Positions 32,389 to 42,832 are shown, counted from the first letter of the stretch. The stretch: DNA of 64,000 nucleotides from Streptomyces eurythermus (GCF_014649115.1 NZ_BMSK01000004.1:124001-188000); one strand, 5' to 3'. A program made the numbers and translations. Notes: a model not told the origin generated them from the letters alone.

Positions 32389-34476
32389 GTGAGCACCAAG
32401 CCGACCACCACAGACCTTGAGTGGACCGAGCTGGACCAGCGGGCCGTGGACACCGCCCGTGTCCTGGCCGCAGACGCCGTACAGAAGGTCGGCAACGGCC
32501 ATCCCGGTACGGCGATGAGCCTGGCCCCGGCCGCCTACACCCTCTTCCAGAAGGTGATGCGGCACGACCCGGCCGACCCGGAGTGGGTCGGGCGCGACCG
32601 CTTCGTGCTGTCCGCCGGCCACTCGTCCCTGACCCTCTACACCCAGCTCTACCTGGCCGGCTTCGGCCTGGAGCTGGACGACCTGAAGGCCTTCCGGACG
32701 TGGGGTTCCAAGACCCCGGGTCACCCGGAGTACGGGCACACCAAGGGTGTGGAGACCACCACCGGCCCGCTGGGCCAGGGTGTGGCCAACGCGGTGGGCA
32801 TGGCGATGGCCGCCCGCTACGAGCGCGGTCTGTTCGACCCGGACGCGCCGGCCGGCGAGTCCCCCTTCGACCACTTCGTCTACTGCATCGCCGGTGACGG
32901 CTGCCTCCAGGAGGGCATCGCCGCCGAGGCGTCCTCGCTGGCCGGCCACCAGAAGCTGGGCAACCTGGTCCTGCTGTGGGACGACAACCACATCTCGATC
33001 GAGGGCGACACGGAGACGGCCGTCTCCGAGGACACCGTCAAGCGGTACGAGGCCTACGGCTGGCACGTGCAGCGGGTGGAGGCCCAGGAGAACGGCGACC
33101 TGGACCCGGTGGCGATCCACGCCGCGATCCAGGAGGCCAAGCGGGTCACCGACCGCCCGTCCTTCATCGCGATGCGCTCGATCATCGCCTGGCCGGCCCC
33201 GAACGCGCAGAACACCGAGGCCGCACACGGCTCGGCGCTGGGTGACGAGGAGGTCGCGGCCACCAAGCGCGTCCTCGGCTTCGACCCGGAGAAGTCGTTC
33301 GAGGTCGCCGACGAGGTCATCACCCACACCCGCAAGGCGCTGGAGCGCGGCGCCCAGGCGAAGGCCGAGTGGGAGAAGTCCCTCCAGGAGTGGCGCGAGG
33401 CCAACCCGGAGCGGGCCGCCGAGTTCGACCGGATCGCCAAGGGCGAGCTGCCCACCGGCTGGGAGGAGAAGCTCCCGGTCTTCGAGCCCGGCAAGGCCGT
33501 GGCCACCCGTGCCGCGTCCGGCAAGGTGCTCCAGGCGCTCGGCGCGGTGATCCCCGAGCTGTGGGGCGGCTCCGCCGACCTGGCCGGCTCGAACAACACC
33601 ACGATCGACAAGGACAGCTCGTTCCTGCCCGCGGGCAACCCGCTGCCGGAGGCCAACCCGTACGGCCGCACGATCCACTTCGGTATCCGCGAGCACTCCA
33701 TGGGCGCCGAGATCAACGGCATCGCCCTGCACGGCAACACCCGCATCTACGGCGGCACGTTCCTCGTCTTCTCCGACTACATGCGCAACGCGGTGCGCCT
33801 GTCGGCCCTGATGCACCTGCCGGTGACGTACGTGTGGACGCACGACTCCATCGGTCTCGGCGAGGACGGCCCCACCCACCAGCCGGTCGAGCACCTGGCC
33901 TCGCTGCGCGCCATCCCGGGCCTGAACATCGTCCGCCCGGCCGACGCCAACGAGACCGCGATCGCCTGGCGGGAGATCCTCAAGCGCTGGACCAAGGAGT
34001 TCGGCAAGGGCCAGCCGCACGGCCTCGCGCTCACCCGGCAGGGCGTGCCGACGTACGAGCCGAACGACGACGCGGCCAAGGGCGGCTACGTCCTGTTCGA
34101 GGCCGAAGGCGGCGAGCCGCAGGTCATCCTGATCGCCACCGGTTCCGAGGTGCACGTGGCCGTCGAGGCGCGTGAGCGGCTCCAGGCCGAGGGCGTGCCC
34201 ACCCGTGTGGTGTCGATGCCGTCCGTGGAGTGGTTCGAGCAGCAGGACCAGGGGTACCGGGACTCCGTGCTGCCGCCGTCCGTGAAGGCCCGCGTCGCCG
34301 TGGAGGCGGGCATCGGCCTGACCTGGCACAAGTACGTGGGGGACGCCGGCCGCATCGTTTCCCTGGAGCACTTCGGCGCTTCCGCCGACGGCAAGCTGCT
34401 CTTCCGCGAATTCGGCTTCACTGCGGAGAACGTGGCTGCCAAGGCGCGGGAATCTCTCGCCGACGCCCAGCGCTGA
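32389..34476 (+). CDS. tkt: Transketolase
   Basis: The 695-residue thiamine-diphosphate enzyme moves two-carbon units in the pentose phosphate pathway. Visible features are H38 in GNGHPG, the ThDP motif GDGCLQEG...WDDN (169-200), RIHFGIREHSMGAEINGIALH in the middle domain, and VYVWTHDSIGLGEDGPTHQPVEHLASLRAIP. Length is typical. The start is GTG 32389. It is the first gene of the operon tkt-tal-zwf-opcA-pgl. Confidence 0.97.
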   Translation: MSTKPTTTDLEWTELDQRAVDTARVLAADAVQKVGNGHPGTAMSLAPAAYTLFQKVMRHDPADPEWVGRDRFVLSAGHSSLTLYTQLYLAGFGLELDDLKAFRTWGSKTPGHPEYGHTKGVETTTGPLGQGVANAVGMAMAARYERGLFDPDAPAGESPFDHFVYCIAGDGCLQEGIAAEASSLAGHQKLGNLVLLWDDNHISIEGDTETAVSEDTVKRYEAYGWHVQRVEAQENGDLDPVAIHAAIQEAKRVTDRPSFIAMRSIIAWPAPNAQNTEAAHGSALGDEEVAATKRVLGFDPEKSFEVADEVITHTRKALERGAQAKAEWEKSLQEWREANPERAAEFDRIAKGELPTGWEEKLPVFEPGKAVATRAASGKVLQALGAVIPELWGGSADLAGSNNTTIDKDSSFLPAGNPLPEANPYGRTIHFGIREHSMGAEINGIALHGNTRIYGGTFLVFSDYMRNAVRLSALMHLPVTYVWTHDSIGLGEDGPTHQPVEHLASLRAIPGLNIVRPADANETAIAWREILKRWTKEFGKGQPHGLALTRQGVPTYEPNDDAAKGGYVLFEAEGGEPQVILIATGSEVHVAVEARERLQAEGVPTRVVSMPSVEWFEQQDQGYRDSVLPPSVKARVAVEAGIGLTWHKYVGDAGRIVSLEHFGASADGKLLFREFGFTAENVAAKARESLADAQR

Positions 34477-34509
34477 CGCCCATATACGACACGTAGGAGA
34501 TGTAATTCC

Positions 34510-35628
34510 ATGACAGACGCACTCAAGCGCCTCTCCGAAGAAGGCGTCGCGATCTGGCTGGACGACCTGTCGCGCAAGCGGATCACGTCCGGCAATCTCG
34601 CCGAGCTGATCGACCAGCAGCACGTCGTGGGCGTCACCACCAACCCGACGATCTTCCAGAAGGCGATCTCCCAGGGCGACGGCTACGACCAGCAGCTGTC
34701 GGACCTCGCCGCCCGCAAGGTCACCGTCGAAGAGGCCATCCGCATGATCACCACGGCGGACGTCCGCGACGCCGCCGACATCCTGCGCCCGGTCTTCGAC
34801 GCCACGAACGGCCAGGACGGCCGGGTCTCCATCGAGGTCGACCCCCGTCTGGCGCACAACGAGCACGCCACCGTCGCCGAGGCCAAGCAGCTGGCCTGGC
34901 TGGTGGACCGCCCGAACACCCTGATCAAGATCCCGGCCACCATGGCGGGCATCCCGGCGATCAGCGAGGTCATCGGCCTCGGCATCAGCGTCAACGTCAC
35001 GCTGATCTTCTCGCTGGAGCGCTACCGGGCCGTCATGGACGCGTACCTGACCGGTCTGGAGAAGGCCAAGGAGCGGGGTCTGGACCTGTCCAAGATCCAC
35101 TCCGTGGCGTCCTTCTTCGTCTCCCGTGTGGACACGGAGATCGACAAGCGCCTGGACGGCATCGGCACCGACGAGGCCAAGGCGCTGCGCGGCAAGGCCG
35201 CCCTCGCCAACGCCCGGCTGGCCTACCAGGCGTACGAGGAGGTCTTCTCCTCCGACCGCTGGACGGCGCTGGAGCGCGCGGGCGCCAACAAGCAGCGTCC
35301 GCTGTGGGCGTCGACCGGCGTGAAGGACCCGGCGTACCCGGACACCCTGTACGTCACCGAGCTGGTCGCGCCGAACACGGTCAACACCATGCCGGAGGCC
35401 ACCCTGGAGGCCACCGACGACCACGGCGAGATCACCGGTGACACCATCTCCGGCACCTACGAGCAGGCGCGCGCCGACCTGGACGCGCTGGAGCGGCTCG
35501 GCATCGCGTACGACGACGTCGTGCAGGTGCTGGAGGACGAGGGCGTCGACAAGTTCGAGGCGTCCTGGAACGACCTGCTGAAGTCGACCCAGGCGGAGCT
35601 CGAGCGCCTTGCCCCCTCGGAGGGCTGA
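34510..35628 (+). CDS. tal: Transaldolase
   Basis: The 372-residue transaldolase exchanges three-carbon units between sugar phosphates. The Schiff-base lysine is K140 in NTLIKIPAT, and [13 protein letters not shown] is the family signature near residue 41. The long form is normal for actinobacteria. AGGAG lies about nine bases before ATG 34510. It is 33 bases after tkt and one base before zwf. Confidence 0.97.
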   Translation: MTDALKRLSEEGVAIWLDDLSRKRITSGNLAELIDQQHVVGVTTNPTIFQKAISQGDGYDQQLSDLAARKVTVEEAIRMITTADVRDAADILRPVFDATNGQDGRVSIEVDPRLAHNEHATVAEAKQLAWLVDRPNTLIKIPATMAGIPAISEVIGLGISVNVTLIFSLERYRAVMDAYLTGLEKAKERGLDLSKIHSVASFFVSRVDTEIDKRLDGIGTDEAKALRGKAALANARLAYQAYEEVFSSDRWTALERAGANKQRPLWASTGVKDPAYPDTLYVTELVAPNTVNTMPEATLEATDDHGEITGDTISGTYEQARADLDALERLGIAYDDVVQVLEDEGVDKFEASWNDLLKSTQAELERLAPSEG

Positions 35629-35629
35629 G

Positions 35630-37168
35630 TTGTCACCCGTTTCCGGTTCCGGAGCGAACCCGCTTCGTGACCCGGCCGACCGACGGCTCCCGCGCATCGC
35701 GGGGCCGTCGGGCCTGGTCATCTTCGGCGTCACCGGCGACCTGTCGCGCAAGAAGCTGATGCCCGCGGTGTACGACCTCGCCAACCGGGGTCTGCTGCCG
35801 CCGGGCTTCTCCCTGGTGGGCTTCGCCCGCCGCGACTGGGAGCACGAGGACTTCGCCCAGGTCGTCCACGACGCCGTCAAGGAGCACTCGCGCACCCCGT
35901 TCCGCGAGGAGGTCTGGCAGCAGCTCCTCCAGGGGATGCGCTTCGTCCAGGGCACCTTCGACGACGACGATGCCTTCGAGCGGCTGCGCGCCACCATCGA
36001 CGAGCTGGACAAGGCCCAGGGCACGGGCGGCAACTTCGCCTTCTACCTGTCGGTGCCGCCGCGCTCCTTCCCGGTGGTCATCCAGCAGCTGAAGAAGCAC
36101 GGCCTGGCCGATCAGAGCGGCGGTTCCTGGCGGCGCGCGGTCATCGAGAAGCCGTTCGGTCACGACCTGGCGTCGGCCGAGGAGCTCAACAAGGTCGTGC
36201 ACGAGGTGTTCGAGCCGGACCAGGTGTTCCGGATCGACCACTACCTCGGCAAGGAGACCGTCCAGAACATCCTGGCGCTGCGCTTCGCCAACCAGATGTT
36301 CGAACCGATCTGGAACCGGTCCTTCGTGGACCACGTGCAGATCACCATGGCCGAGGACATCGGCATCGGCGGCCGGGCCGGCTACTACGACGGCATCGGC
36401 GCCGCCCGCGACGTCATCCAGAACCACCTGCTCCAGCTGATGGCGCTCACCGCCATGGAGGAGCCGGCCTCCTTCGGCGCGGACGCGCTGGCCGCGGAGA
36501 AGGAGAAGGTGCTCGGCGCGGTCCGGCTCCCGAAGGACCTGGGCGCCGACACCGTGCGCGGTCAGTACGCGGCGGGCTGGCAGGGCGGCGAGAAGGTCAT
36601 CGGCTACCTCGAAGAGGAGGGCATCGACCCGAAGTCGAAGACCGACACCTACGCCGCGATCAAGCTGGAGATAGACAACCGCCGCTGGGCGGGCGTCCCC
36701 TTCTACCTGCGCACCGGCAAGCGGCTGGGCCGCCGGGTCACCGAGATCGCGGTGGTCTTCCAGCGGGCCCCGCACTCCCCGTTCGACACCACGGCGACGG
36801 AGGAGCTGGGCCAGAACGCGATCGTCATCCGCGTCCAGCCCGACGAGGGCGTCACGGTCCGCTTCGGCTCCAAGGTGCCCGGCACCTCCATGGAGATCCG
36901 GGACGTGTCCATGGACTTCGCCTACGGCGAGTCGTTCACGGAGTCCAGCCCGGAGGCGTACGAGCGGCTGATCCTGGACGTGCTGCTCGGCGACGCCAAC
37001 CTCTTCCCGCGCACGGAGGAGGTCGAGCTGTCCTGGAAGATCCTCGACCCGATCGAGGAGTACTGGGACACGCACGGCAGGCCCGCGCAGTACAAGTCGG
37101 GCACCTGGGGTCCGGTGGAAGCGGACGAGATGCTCGCACGAGACGGACGGAGCTGGCGCCGGCCATGA
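35630..37168 (+). CDS. zwf: Glucose-6-phosphate 1-dehydrogenase
   Basis: The 512-residue enzyme makes NADPH by oxidising glucose 6-phosphate. The NADP-binding GVTGDLSRKK is at 33-42, EKPFG at 173-177 and the active-site RIDHYLGKE at 201-209. The start is TTG 35630, with CGGAGG seven to eight bases upstream; no ATG or GTG in frame has a comparable site. Its stop overlaps opcA, whose product activates or assembles this enzyme. Confidence 0.96.
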   Translation: MSPVSGSGANPLRDPADRRLPRIAGPSGLVIFGVTGDLSRKKLMPAVYDLANRGLLPPGFSLVGFARRDWEHEDFAQVVHDAVKEHSRTPFREEVWQQLLQGMRFVQGTFDDDDAFERLRATIDELDKAQGTGGNFAFYLSVPPRSFPVVIQQLKKHGLADQSGGSWRRAVIEKPFGHDLASAEELNKVVHEVFEPDQVFRIDHYLGKETVQNILALRFANQMFEPIWNRSFVDHVQITMAEDIGIGGRAGYYDGIGAARDVIQNHLLQLMALTAMEEPASFGADALAAEKEKVLGAVRLPKDLGADTVRGQYAAGWQGGEKVIGYLEEEGIDPKSKTDTYAAIKLEIDNRRWAGVPFYLRTGKRLGRRVTEIAVVFQRAPHSPFDTTATEELGQNAIVIRVQPDEGVTVRFGSKVPGTSMEIRDVSMDFAYGESFTESSPEAYERLILDVLLGDANLFPRTEEVELSWKILDPIEEYWDTHGRPAQYKSGTWGPVEADEMLARDGRSWRRP

Positions 37169-38304
37169 AGATAGATCTGACCGACACCACCGCCGGAGAG
37201 ATCAACAAGGCGCTCGTGCGGGGCCGCCGCGCCATCGGCACCCCCGCCGTCGGCATGGTCCTGACCCTCGTCATCGTCACCGACGAGGAGAACGCCTACG
37301 ACGCCCTGAAGGCCGCCAACGACGCCTCGCGCGAGCACCCCTCGCGCACCCTCGTCGTCATCAAGCGGGTCTCCCGCGGCCCGCGCGACCGCACGTCCTC
37401 ACGGCTGGACGCCGAGGTGCGGGTGGGCGCGGACGCGGGCACCGGCGAGACGGTGGTCCTGCGGCTGTACGGCGAGGTCGTCGAGCACGCCGATTCGGTG
37501 GTCCTGCCGCTGCTGCTGCCGGACGCCCCGGTCGTCGTGTGGTGGCCGGTGAACGCGCCGCTCGACCCGGCCAAGGACCCGCTGGGCGCGCTCGCCCAGC
37601 GCCGGGTCACCGACAGCTACACCGCCGAGCAGCCGGTGCGCGAGCTGGCCGCCCGCGCCGCGGCCTACACCCCCGGCGACACCGACCTGTCCTGGACCCG
37701 GATCACGCCGTGGCGTTCGATGCTGGCGGCGGCCCTGGACCAGGTCGCGTGCGAGGTGCGGGCCGTGGAGGTGGAGGGCGAGGAGTTCAACCCGAGCTGT
37801 GAGCTGCTGGCGATGTGGCTCGCGGACCGGCTGGACGTTCCCGTCCGGCGCTCCCCGTCCGCCGGCCCGGGGCTCACCGCCGTCCGGCTGGACACCAGCC
37901 GGGGTCCGATCACGCTGGACCGCGCGGACGGCTCGCTGGCCACGCTCGCCATCGAGGGCCAGCCGGCCCGCGCGGTGGCGCTGAAGCGGCGGGACACCGC
38001 CGAGCTGATCGCGGAGGAGCTGCGCCGGCTGGACCCGGACGACACCTACGCGTCGGCGCTGCGCTACGGCGTGGAGCGGCTGAGCACGGTGCCGAAGCAG
38101 TCCGGCGAGGCCCCGGCCGAACCGGTCACCGAGCCCGCCGCCGCGGAGGCCGCCGAACCGGTCACCGAGCCGGCCGCCGCCACGGAGCCCGCCGAGCCGG
38201 TCGCCGAGCCGGAGCCGGTGGAGGAGGCGGCCAAGGCCCCCGCGAAGAAGGCGGCGGCCAAGAGCGCCAAGAAGGCACCGGCGAGGAAGGCGGCGGCGAA
38301 ATGA
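37165..38304 (+). CDS. opcA: Glucose-6-phosphate dehydrogenase assembly protein OpcA
   Basis: The 379-residue OpcA protein activates Zwf in cyanobacteria and actinobacteria. The family core (residues 1-305) includes PVVVWWPVNAPLDPAKDPLGALAQRRVTDS. Then comes an AEPVTEPAA-type repeat stretch (about 310-355), and the end is a histone-H1-like basic tail (KAPAKKAAAKSAKKAPARK). The tail is additional to the bacterial OpcA core and is considered below. Start and stop overlap the neighbours by four bases. Confidence 0.93.
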   Translation: MKIDLTDTTAGEINKALVRGRRAIGTPAVGMVLTLVIVTDEENAYDALKAANDASREHPSRTLVVIKRVSRGPRDRTSSRLDAEVRVGADAGTGETVVLRLYGEVVEHADSVVLPLLLPDAPVVVWWPVNAPLDPAKDPLGALAQRRVTDSYTAEQPVRELAARAAAYTPGDTDLSWTRITPWRSMLAAALDQVACEVRAVEVEGEEFNPSCELLAMWLADRLDVPVRRSPSAGPGLTAVRLDTSRGPITLDRADGSLATLAIEGQPARAVALKRRDTAELIAEELRRLDPDDTYASALRYGVERLSTVPKQSGEAPAEPVTEPAAAEAAEPVTEPAAATEPAEPVAEPEPVEEAAKAPAKKAAAKSAKKAPARKAAAK

Positions 38305-39083
38305 GCACACCGCAGCTGGTCGTCCACCACGACAAGGAACTGATGGCACAGGCCGCCGCGGCCCGCCTGATCACGAAGATCGTGGACGCGCAGGCCTCCC
38401 GGGGCACCGCGTCCGTGGTCCTCACCGGCGGCCGCAACGGCAACGGGCTGCTGGCCGCGCTGGCGGCGGCGCCCGCCCGGGACGCCATCGACTGGGGCCG
38501 GCTGGACCTGTGGTGGGGGGACGAGCGCTACCTCCCCGAGGGCGACCCCGAGCGCAATGTGACGCAGGCCCGCGAGGCGCTCCTGGACTCCGTCCCGCTG
38601 GACCCGGAGCGCGTGCACGCCATGCCCGCCTCCGACGGCCCGTACGGCTCGGACGTCGAGGCGGCGGCCGAGGCCTACGCGGCGGAGCTGGCCAAGGCGG
38701 CCGGACCGGAGAACCACGGTTCGGTGCCCGCCTTCGACGTGCTCATGCTGGGCGTCGGCCCGGACACCCATGTGGCCTCGCTCTTCCCGGAGCTGCCGGC
38801 CGTACGGGAGACCGAGCGCACGGTGGTCGGCGTGCACGGCGCGCCCAAGCCCCCGCCCACCCGGATCACCCTCACCCTCCCGGCGATCCGCGCGGCCCGC
38901 GAGGTCTGGCTCCTCGCGGCCGGCGAGGACAAGGCGGAGGCCGCGGCCATCGCCCTGTCGGGCGCGGGTGAGATCCAGGCCCCGGCGGCGGGCGCGTACG
39001 GCACCCGGCGCACCCTGTGGCTGCTGGACTCCGCCGCGGCCTCGCAGCTGCCGCGGTCGCTGTATCCGCCGGCGTCGCCGTGA
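38301..39083 (+). CDS. pgl: 6-phosphogluconolactonase
   Basis: The 260-residue DevB-type lactonase hydrolyses 6-phosphogluconolactone, the product of Zwf. Family motifs include WWGDERYLP, DVLMLGVGPDTHVASLFPE and PAIRAAREVWLLAAGEDKAEA. It is translationally coupled to opcA (ATGA overlap) and closes the operon at a strong terminator. Confidence 0.95.
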   Translation: MSTPQLVVHHDKELMAQAAAARLITKIVDAQASRGTASVVLTGGRNGNGLLAALAAAPARDAIDWGRLDLWWGDERYLPEGDPERNVTQAREALLDSVPLDPERVHAMPASDGPYGSDVEAAAEAYAAELAKAAGPENHGSVPAFDVLMLGVGPDTHVASLFPELPAVRETERTVVGVHGAPKPPPTRITLTLPAIRAAREVWLLAAGEDKAEAAAIALSGAGEIQAPAAGAYGTRRTLWLLDSAAASQLPRSLYPPASP

Positions 39084-39121
39084 GCCGCGGGCAGCGCCCT
39101 CGGGCACGGGTGTGAACGCCG

Positions 39122-39151
39122 GGACGGCGGGGGCTTCTGCCCCCGCCGTCC
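39122..39151. terminator. Terminator between pgl and pgi
   Basis: A perfect 13-bp GC stem (39122-39134 with 39139-39151) and TTCT loop are followed by TTCGTTT, giving a near-canonical intrinsic terminator for the plus-strand operon. It can also serve convergent pgi. Confidence 0.88.
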
Positions 39152-39170
39152 TTCGTTTCCGCGCCCCGGT

Positions 39171-40823
39171 TCAGCTCCGGCCGCGCAGCTCTCGGTACTT
39201 GGCGACCAGCGCCTTCGTGGACGCGTCCAGGCCGGGGACGTCGGCGCCCTCGGTGAGGGCGGGTTCGACGCGCTTGGCGAGGACCTTGCCGAGCTCCACG
39301 CCCCACTGGTCGAAGGAGTCGATGTTCCACACCGCGCCCTGGACGAACACCTTGTGCTCGTAGAGCGCGATGAGCTGGCCGAGCACGGACGGGGTCAGCG
39401 CGCGGGCGAGGATCGTCGTGGTGGGCCGGTCGCCCTGGAAGGTCTTGTGCGGGACCAGTTCCTCGGGCACGCCCTCCGCACGGACCTCCTCGGCGGTCTT
39501 GCCGAACGCCAGCGCCTGGGTCTGGGCGAAGAAGTTGGCCATCAACAGGTCGTGCTGGGCCTTGAGTTCCCCGCTCAGCTCGGCGACCGGCTCGGCGAAG
39601 CCGATGAAGTCCGCCGGGATCAGCTTGGTGCCCTGGTGGATCAACTGGTAGTAGGCGTGCTGCCCGTTGGTGCCGGGCGTGCCCCAGACCACCGGCCCGG
39701 TCTGCCAGTCGACCCGCTTGCCGTCGCGGGAGACGTACTTGCCGTTGGACTCCATGTCCAGCTGCTGGAGGTAGGCGGTGAACTTGGACAGGTAGTGCGA
39801 GTACGGCAGCACCGCGTGCGACTGGGCGTCGTGGAAGTTGCCGTACCAGATGCCCAGCAGGCCCAGCAGCAGCGGCGCGTTGGCCTCGGCGGGCGCGGTG
39901 CGGAAGTGCTCGTCCATCAGGTGGAAGCCGTCGAGCATCTCCCGGAACCGGTCCGGGCCGATCGCGATCATCAGGGACAGGCCGATCGCGGAGTCGTAGG
40001 AGTACCGGCCCCCGACCCAGTCCCAGAACTCGAACATGTTGTCCGTGTCGATGCCGAAGTCGGCGACCTTCCCGGCGTTCGTCGACAGCGCCACGAAGTG
40101 CTTCGCCACCGCCGCCTCGTCGCCCAGCGCGGCCAGCAGCCACTGGCGCGCGGAGGTGGCGTTGGTGATGGTCTCGATGGTGGTGAAGGTCTTGGAGGCG
40201 ATGATGAACAGCGTCTCCGCCGGGTCCAGGTCCCGGGTGGCCTCGTGCAGGTCGGCGCCGTCCACATTGGAGACGAAGCGGACCGTGAGGTCGCGGTCGG
40301 TGAAGCTGCGCAGCACCTCGTAGGCCATCGCGGGGCCGAGGTCGGAGCCGCCGATGCCGACGTTCACCACATTGCGGATGCGCTTGCCGGTGTACCCGGT
40401 CCACTCGCCGGAGCGGACCCGGTCGGCGAAGCCGGCCATCTTGTCCAGCACCGCGTGCACCTGGGGCACGACGTTCTCGCCGTCGACCTCGATCACGGCG
40501 TCCCGCGGGGCGCGCAGCGCGGTGTGCAGCACCGCCCGGTCCTCCGTGACGTTGATCTTCTCGCCGCGGAACATGGCGTCCCGCAGTCCGAAGACGTCCG
40601 TCGCCGCGGCCAGCTCGCGCAGCAGCCGCAGGGTGTCGTCGGTGACCAGGTGCTTGGAGTAGTCGATGTACAGGTCGCCGACCTTGAGCGTGTACCCGGT
40701 GCCGCGCCCGGGGTCGGCGGCGAACAGTTCCCTCAGCCGGGTGTCCGCCAGCTCCTCCCGGTGCTTGGCGAGGGCGGTCCACTCGGGCGTCTGGTGGAGC
40801 CTGGTACGGCCGTCTGCGTTCAT
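39171..40823 (-). CDS. pgi: Glucose-6-phosphate isomerase
   Basis: The 550-residue enzyme interconverts glucose 6-phosphate and fructose 6-phosphate. Family motifs are [46 protein letters not shown] and [21 protein letters not shown], with the catalytic glutamate, histidine and lysine in the usual places. It is full length. It lies convergent to the pentose-phosphate operon, joining the two branches of sugar metabolism. Confidence 0.97.
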   Translation of the reverse strand: MNADGRTRLHQTPEWTALAKHREELADTRLRELFAADPGRGTGYTLKVGDLYIDYSKHLVTDDTLRLLRELAAATDVFGLRDAMFRGEKINVTEDRAVLHTALRAPRDAVIEVDGENVVPQVHAVLDKMAGFADRVRSGEWTGYTGKRIRNVVNVGIGGSDLGPAMAYEVLRSFTDRDLTVRFVSNVDGADLHEATRDLDPAETLFIIASKTFTTIETITNATSARQWLLAALGDEAAVAKHFVALSTNAGKVADFGIDTDNMFEFWDWVGGRYSYDSAIGLSLMIAIGPDRFREMLDGFHLMDEHFRTAPAEANAPLLLGLLGIWYGNFHDAQSHAVLPYSHYLSKFTAYLQQLDMESNGKYVSRDGKRVDWQTGPVVWGTPGTNGQHAYYQLIHQGTKLIPADFIGFAEPVAELSGELKAQHDLLMANFFAQTQALAFGKTAEEVRAEGVPEELVPHKTFQGDRPTTTILARALTPSVLGQLIALYEHKVFVQGAVWNIDSFDQWGVELGKVLAKRVEPALTEGADVPGLDASTKALVAKYRELRGRS

Positions 40824-40873
40824 GTCCGTCTTCAGCCTTCTTTCCTGCTGCCTGTCCCGCTGCCGGCTCCAAC

Positions 40874-42139
40874 CTAATTGATCAGCGCCCGGCGCGAGTC
40901 GTCGTCCGGCGTCACCACACGTATGTCCTGCTTGCGCAGCGGTATCAGCGCGACCACGGCCGCCGCGAACAGGACGGCCGCGAACAGGGCGGGTCCGTTG
41001 AGGCCGCAGAGCCCGGCCACGGCGCCGCCGAGGAGGGCGCCGAGCGGGGCACCGGAGACGGAGGCGGTGCGGAAGGCGGCGGCGATGCGGCCCACCATCG
41101 CCTCGGGGCTGCGTTGCTGCATCAGCGTGACCTGGTTGACGTTCCACACCATGTTCATCGCGCCGAGCAGGACCATCCCGGCGACCAGCGCGGCCACGTG
41201 CCGTACGGAGCCGATGAGCAGCAGCGAGCCCGTCTGGATCGCGCAGCCGGACAGCAGGGCCCGCACCCGCCCCGTACGGCGGGCGATCCGCTGGGCGACG
41301 AATCCGCCGGCCAGGCTGCCGGCCGAGTACGCCGTCATGGCGGCGACATAGCCGGTGTCGCCCGCGTCCAGCCAGCGGGTGACGTGCAGCGCCAGCGTGG
41401 CGATCAGGGCGCCCATGCCGATGTTGCACAGCAGGGTCGCCAGGCACACCGCGCGCAGCACCCGGTCCCGGCCCAGGGCGCGCAGGCCCGCGCCGATCTC
41501 CGAGCGCAGGGTGCTGTCGGCCGCGCGCGGCTCCCGCTCCGGCGGCCGTATCCGCAGGGACGCCACGAGCGCGGCGGCCACCAGATAGGTGCCGGCGTCG
41601 GCCGCGAACGGCGTGAAGGCGCCGGCCGACAGCAGCAGGGGCACGAACGGGGACGCCAGCAGCCCGCCGGCGAGCTGCTGACCGGTCATCAGCCGGGCGT
41701 TGGCACTGCCCAGTGCCCCGCGCTCGACCAGGGAGGGCAGCAGGGCCGTGGCGGCGTTGTCGAAGAGCGTCTGGAGCGCGGTGAGCGAGAAGGCGAGGGC
41801 GATCAGCAGCGGGACGGAGGCGTGCCCCAGGGCCACGGCGAGGGCGAAACCGGCGACGAGCACGCCCCGCGCGGTGTCCACGAGCCACATCGCCCGCCGC
41901 TGGTCGACCCGGTCCGCCACGGCGCCGCCGAACAGCCCGAACAGCAGCCAGGGCAGATAGCCGCAGGCGGTGACGGAGGCGACGACGAGGGGCGAGTCGG
42001 TGAGGCGGACGGCGAGCAACGGCAACGCGGCGTTGCGCAGCGCGTCACCGAACCGGGACACCACGGCGGCCGTCCACAACCGCCCGAATCCCCCGCGCCA
42101 GGCGGGGCTGCCCCCGCGCTCCATGCCGGCTCCGGCCAC
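40874..42139 (-). CDS. MFS transporter (MFS_3/enterobactin-exporter-like)
   Basis: The ~421-residue polytopic protein has twelve hydrophobic segments and MFS-3-like features: [24 protein letters not shown] at the first helix, [18 protein letters not shown] in the 2-3 loop, and [33 protein letters not shown] 42139 is chosen because GAGGGGGAG precedes it by three bases and a TACGGT -10 box lies ~31 bases upstream; ATG 42124 with GGAG is an alternative. The substrate is not predictable. Confidence 0.88.
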   Translation of the reverse strand: MAGAGMERGGSPAWRGGFGRLWTAAVVSRFGDALRNAALPLLAVRLTDSPLVVASVTACGYLPWLLFGLFGGAVADRVDQRRAMWLVDTARGVLVAGFALAVALGHASVPLLIALAFSLTALQTLFDNAATALLPSLVERGALGSANARLMTGQQLAGGLLASPFVPLLLSAGAFTPFAADAGTYLVAAALVASLRIRPPEREPRAADSTLRSEIGAGLRALGRDRVLRAVCLATLLCNIGMGALIATLALHVTRWLDAGDTGYVAAMTAYSAGSLAGGFVAQRIARRTGRVRALLSGCAIQTGSLLLIGSVRHVAALVAGMVLLGAMNMVWNVNQVTLMQQRSPEAMVGRIAAAFRTASVSGAPLGALLGGAVAGLCGLNGPALFAAVLFAAAVVALIPLRKQDIRVVTPDDDSRRALIN

Positions 42140-42262
42140 GCTCTCCCCCTCACGATGTCCGATGCACACACCGTAGAGGGCACCACTGACAATCGGTCGG
42201 CGCCGAGAGGGCGTCAGACGGCTCCGGCCGGGCGCCCTTGGGCACCCGGCCGGTGTGAAGTG

Positions 42263-42598
42263 CTAGATCTCGCCGCGCAGTTTGGCGAGCGCCTCGGCGA
42301 GGATCGCCTCGCCGTCCGCGTCGCTGCGCCGCTCGCGTACGTACGCGAGGTGCGTCTTGTAGGGCTCGGTGCGCGGCGGGGCCGGCGGGTTGTCCCGGTC
42401 CTGGCCGGCCGGAAAGCCGCAGCGGGGGCAGTCCCAGGTCTCGGGAACCTGCGCGTCGCTGGCGAAGCTGGGCTGCGTCTCGTGCCCGTTGGAGCACCAG
42501 AAGGAGATGCGCAGACGCGGCGCGGACTCGCCGCGCTCGGCCTCGCCCATCGGCCCCGCCCCGACCCGGCTTCCTCGGATCGCGTTGCCACTTGCCAC
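42263..42598 (-). CDS. rbpA: RbpA-family RNA polymerase-binding protein
   Basis: The 111-residue protein has the RbpA layout: a zinc-type core with C35, H39, C57 and C60 (CSNGHE...CPRCG) and a C-terminal helix-rich region (THLAYVRERRSDADGEAILAEALAKLR) equivalent to the sigma-interaction domain. RbpA binds RNA polymerase and principal sigma factors. From memory, the experimentally studied S. coelicolor RbpA has a different, longer sequence, so this is probably a paralogue. The symbol is family-level. GTG 42598 has GGGAG eight bases upstream. Confidence 0.82.
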   Translation of the reverse strand: MASGNAIRGSRVGAGPMGEAERGESAPRLRISFWCSNGHETQPSFASDAQVPETWDCPRCGFPAGQDRDNPPAPPRTEPYKTHLAYVRERRSDADGEAILAEALAKLRGEI

Positions 42599-42625
42599 GG
42601 TCGTAACTCCCTGCGTGATGGTGCC

Positions 42626-42652
42626 GCGAAGCGAGTCGGCGTTTCGCTTCGC
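42626..42652 (-). promoter_or_regulatory. Hairpin in the leader of the RbpA-family gene
   Basis: GCGAAGCG (42626-42633) and CGCTTCGC (42645-42652) form a perfect 8-bp stem with an 11-base loop. It lies between a TAGACT -10 candidate (42665-42670) and the ribosome binding site, so it would be inside a ~60-base leader. It may stabilise or regulate the mRNA; the role is unknown. Confidence 0.5.
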
Positions 42653-42727
42653 CGCGAGCGCCTCAGTCTACGTAAGGCCCAACGCGCGTCCAGTGATTGG
42701 AGTTACCGGCCCCCACACCAAGACGCA

Positions 42728-42776
42728 AGCCCCATGATAGGCCGCGCTCACAGGCGCGTACCCAACATGGGGCTTT
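42728..42776. terminator. Branched inverted repeat downstream of secG
   Basis: Ten-base arms AAGCCCCATG (42728-42737) and CATGGGGCTT (42767-42776) enclose a second small stem CGCGC/GCGCG (42744-42748 with 42755-42759). It lies 57 bases beyond the secG stop and upstream of the RbpA-family promoter. A terminator is the simplest reading; a small structured RNA is the alternative. Confidence 0.5.
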
Positions 42777-42832
42777 GCGGGGGAAATCCGTGGCGCGCTC
42801 CGGAAGTACGGCCGGTTCGCGCTGGTCGGGCG

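Noticed and set aside
32278..36033. Long open frame on the minus strand (1251 codons)
   Set aside because: It is antisense to tkt, tal and zwf, which are recognisable enzymes. Its composition is a GC-rich shadow with Val/Arg/Gly/Asp bias and no family motif.
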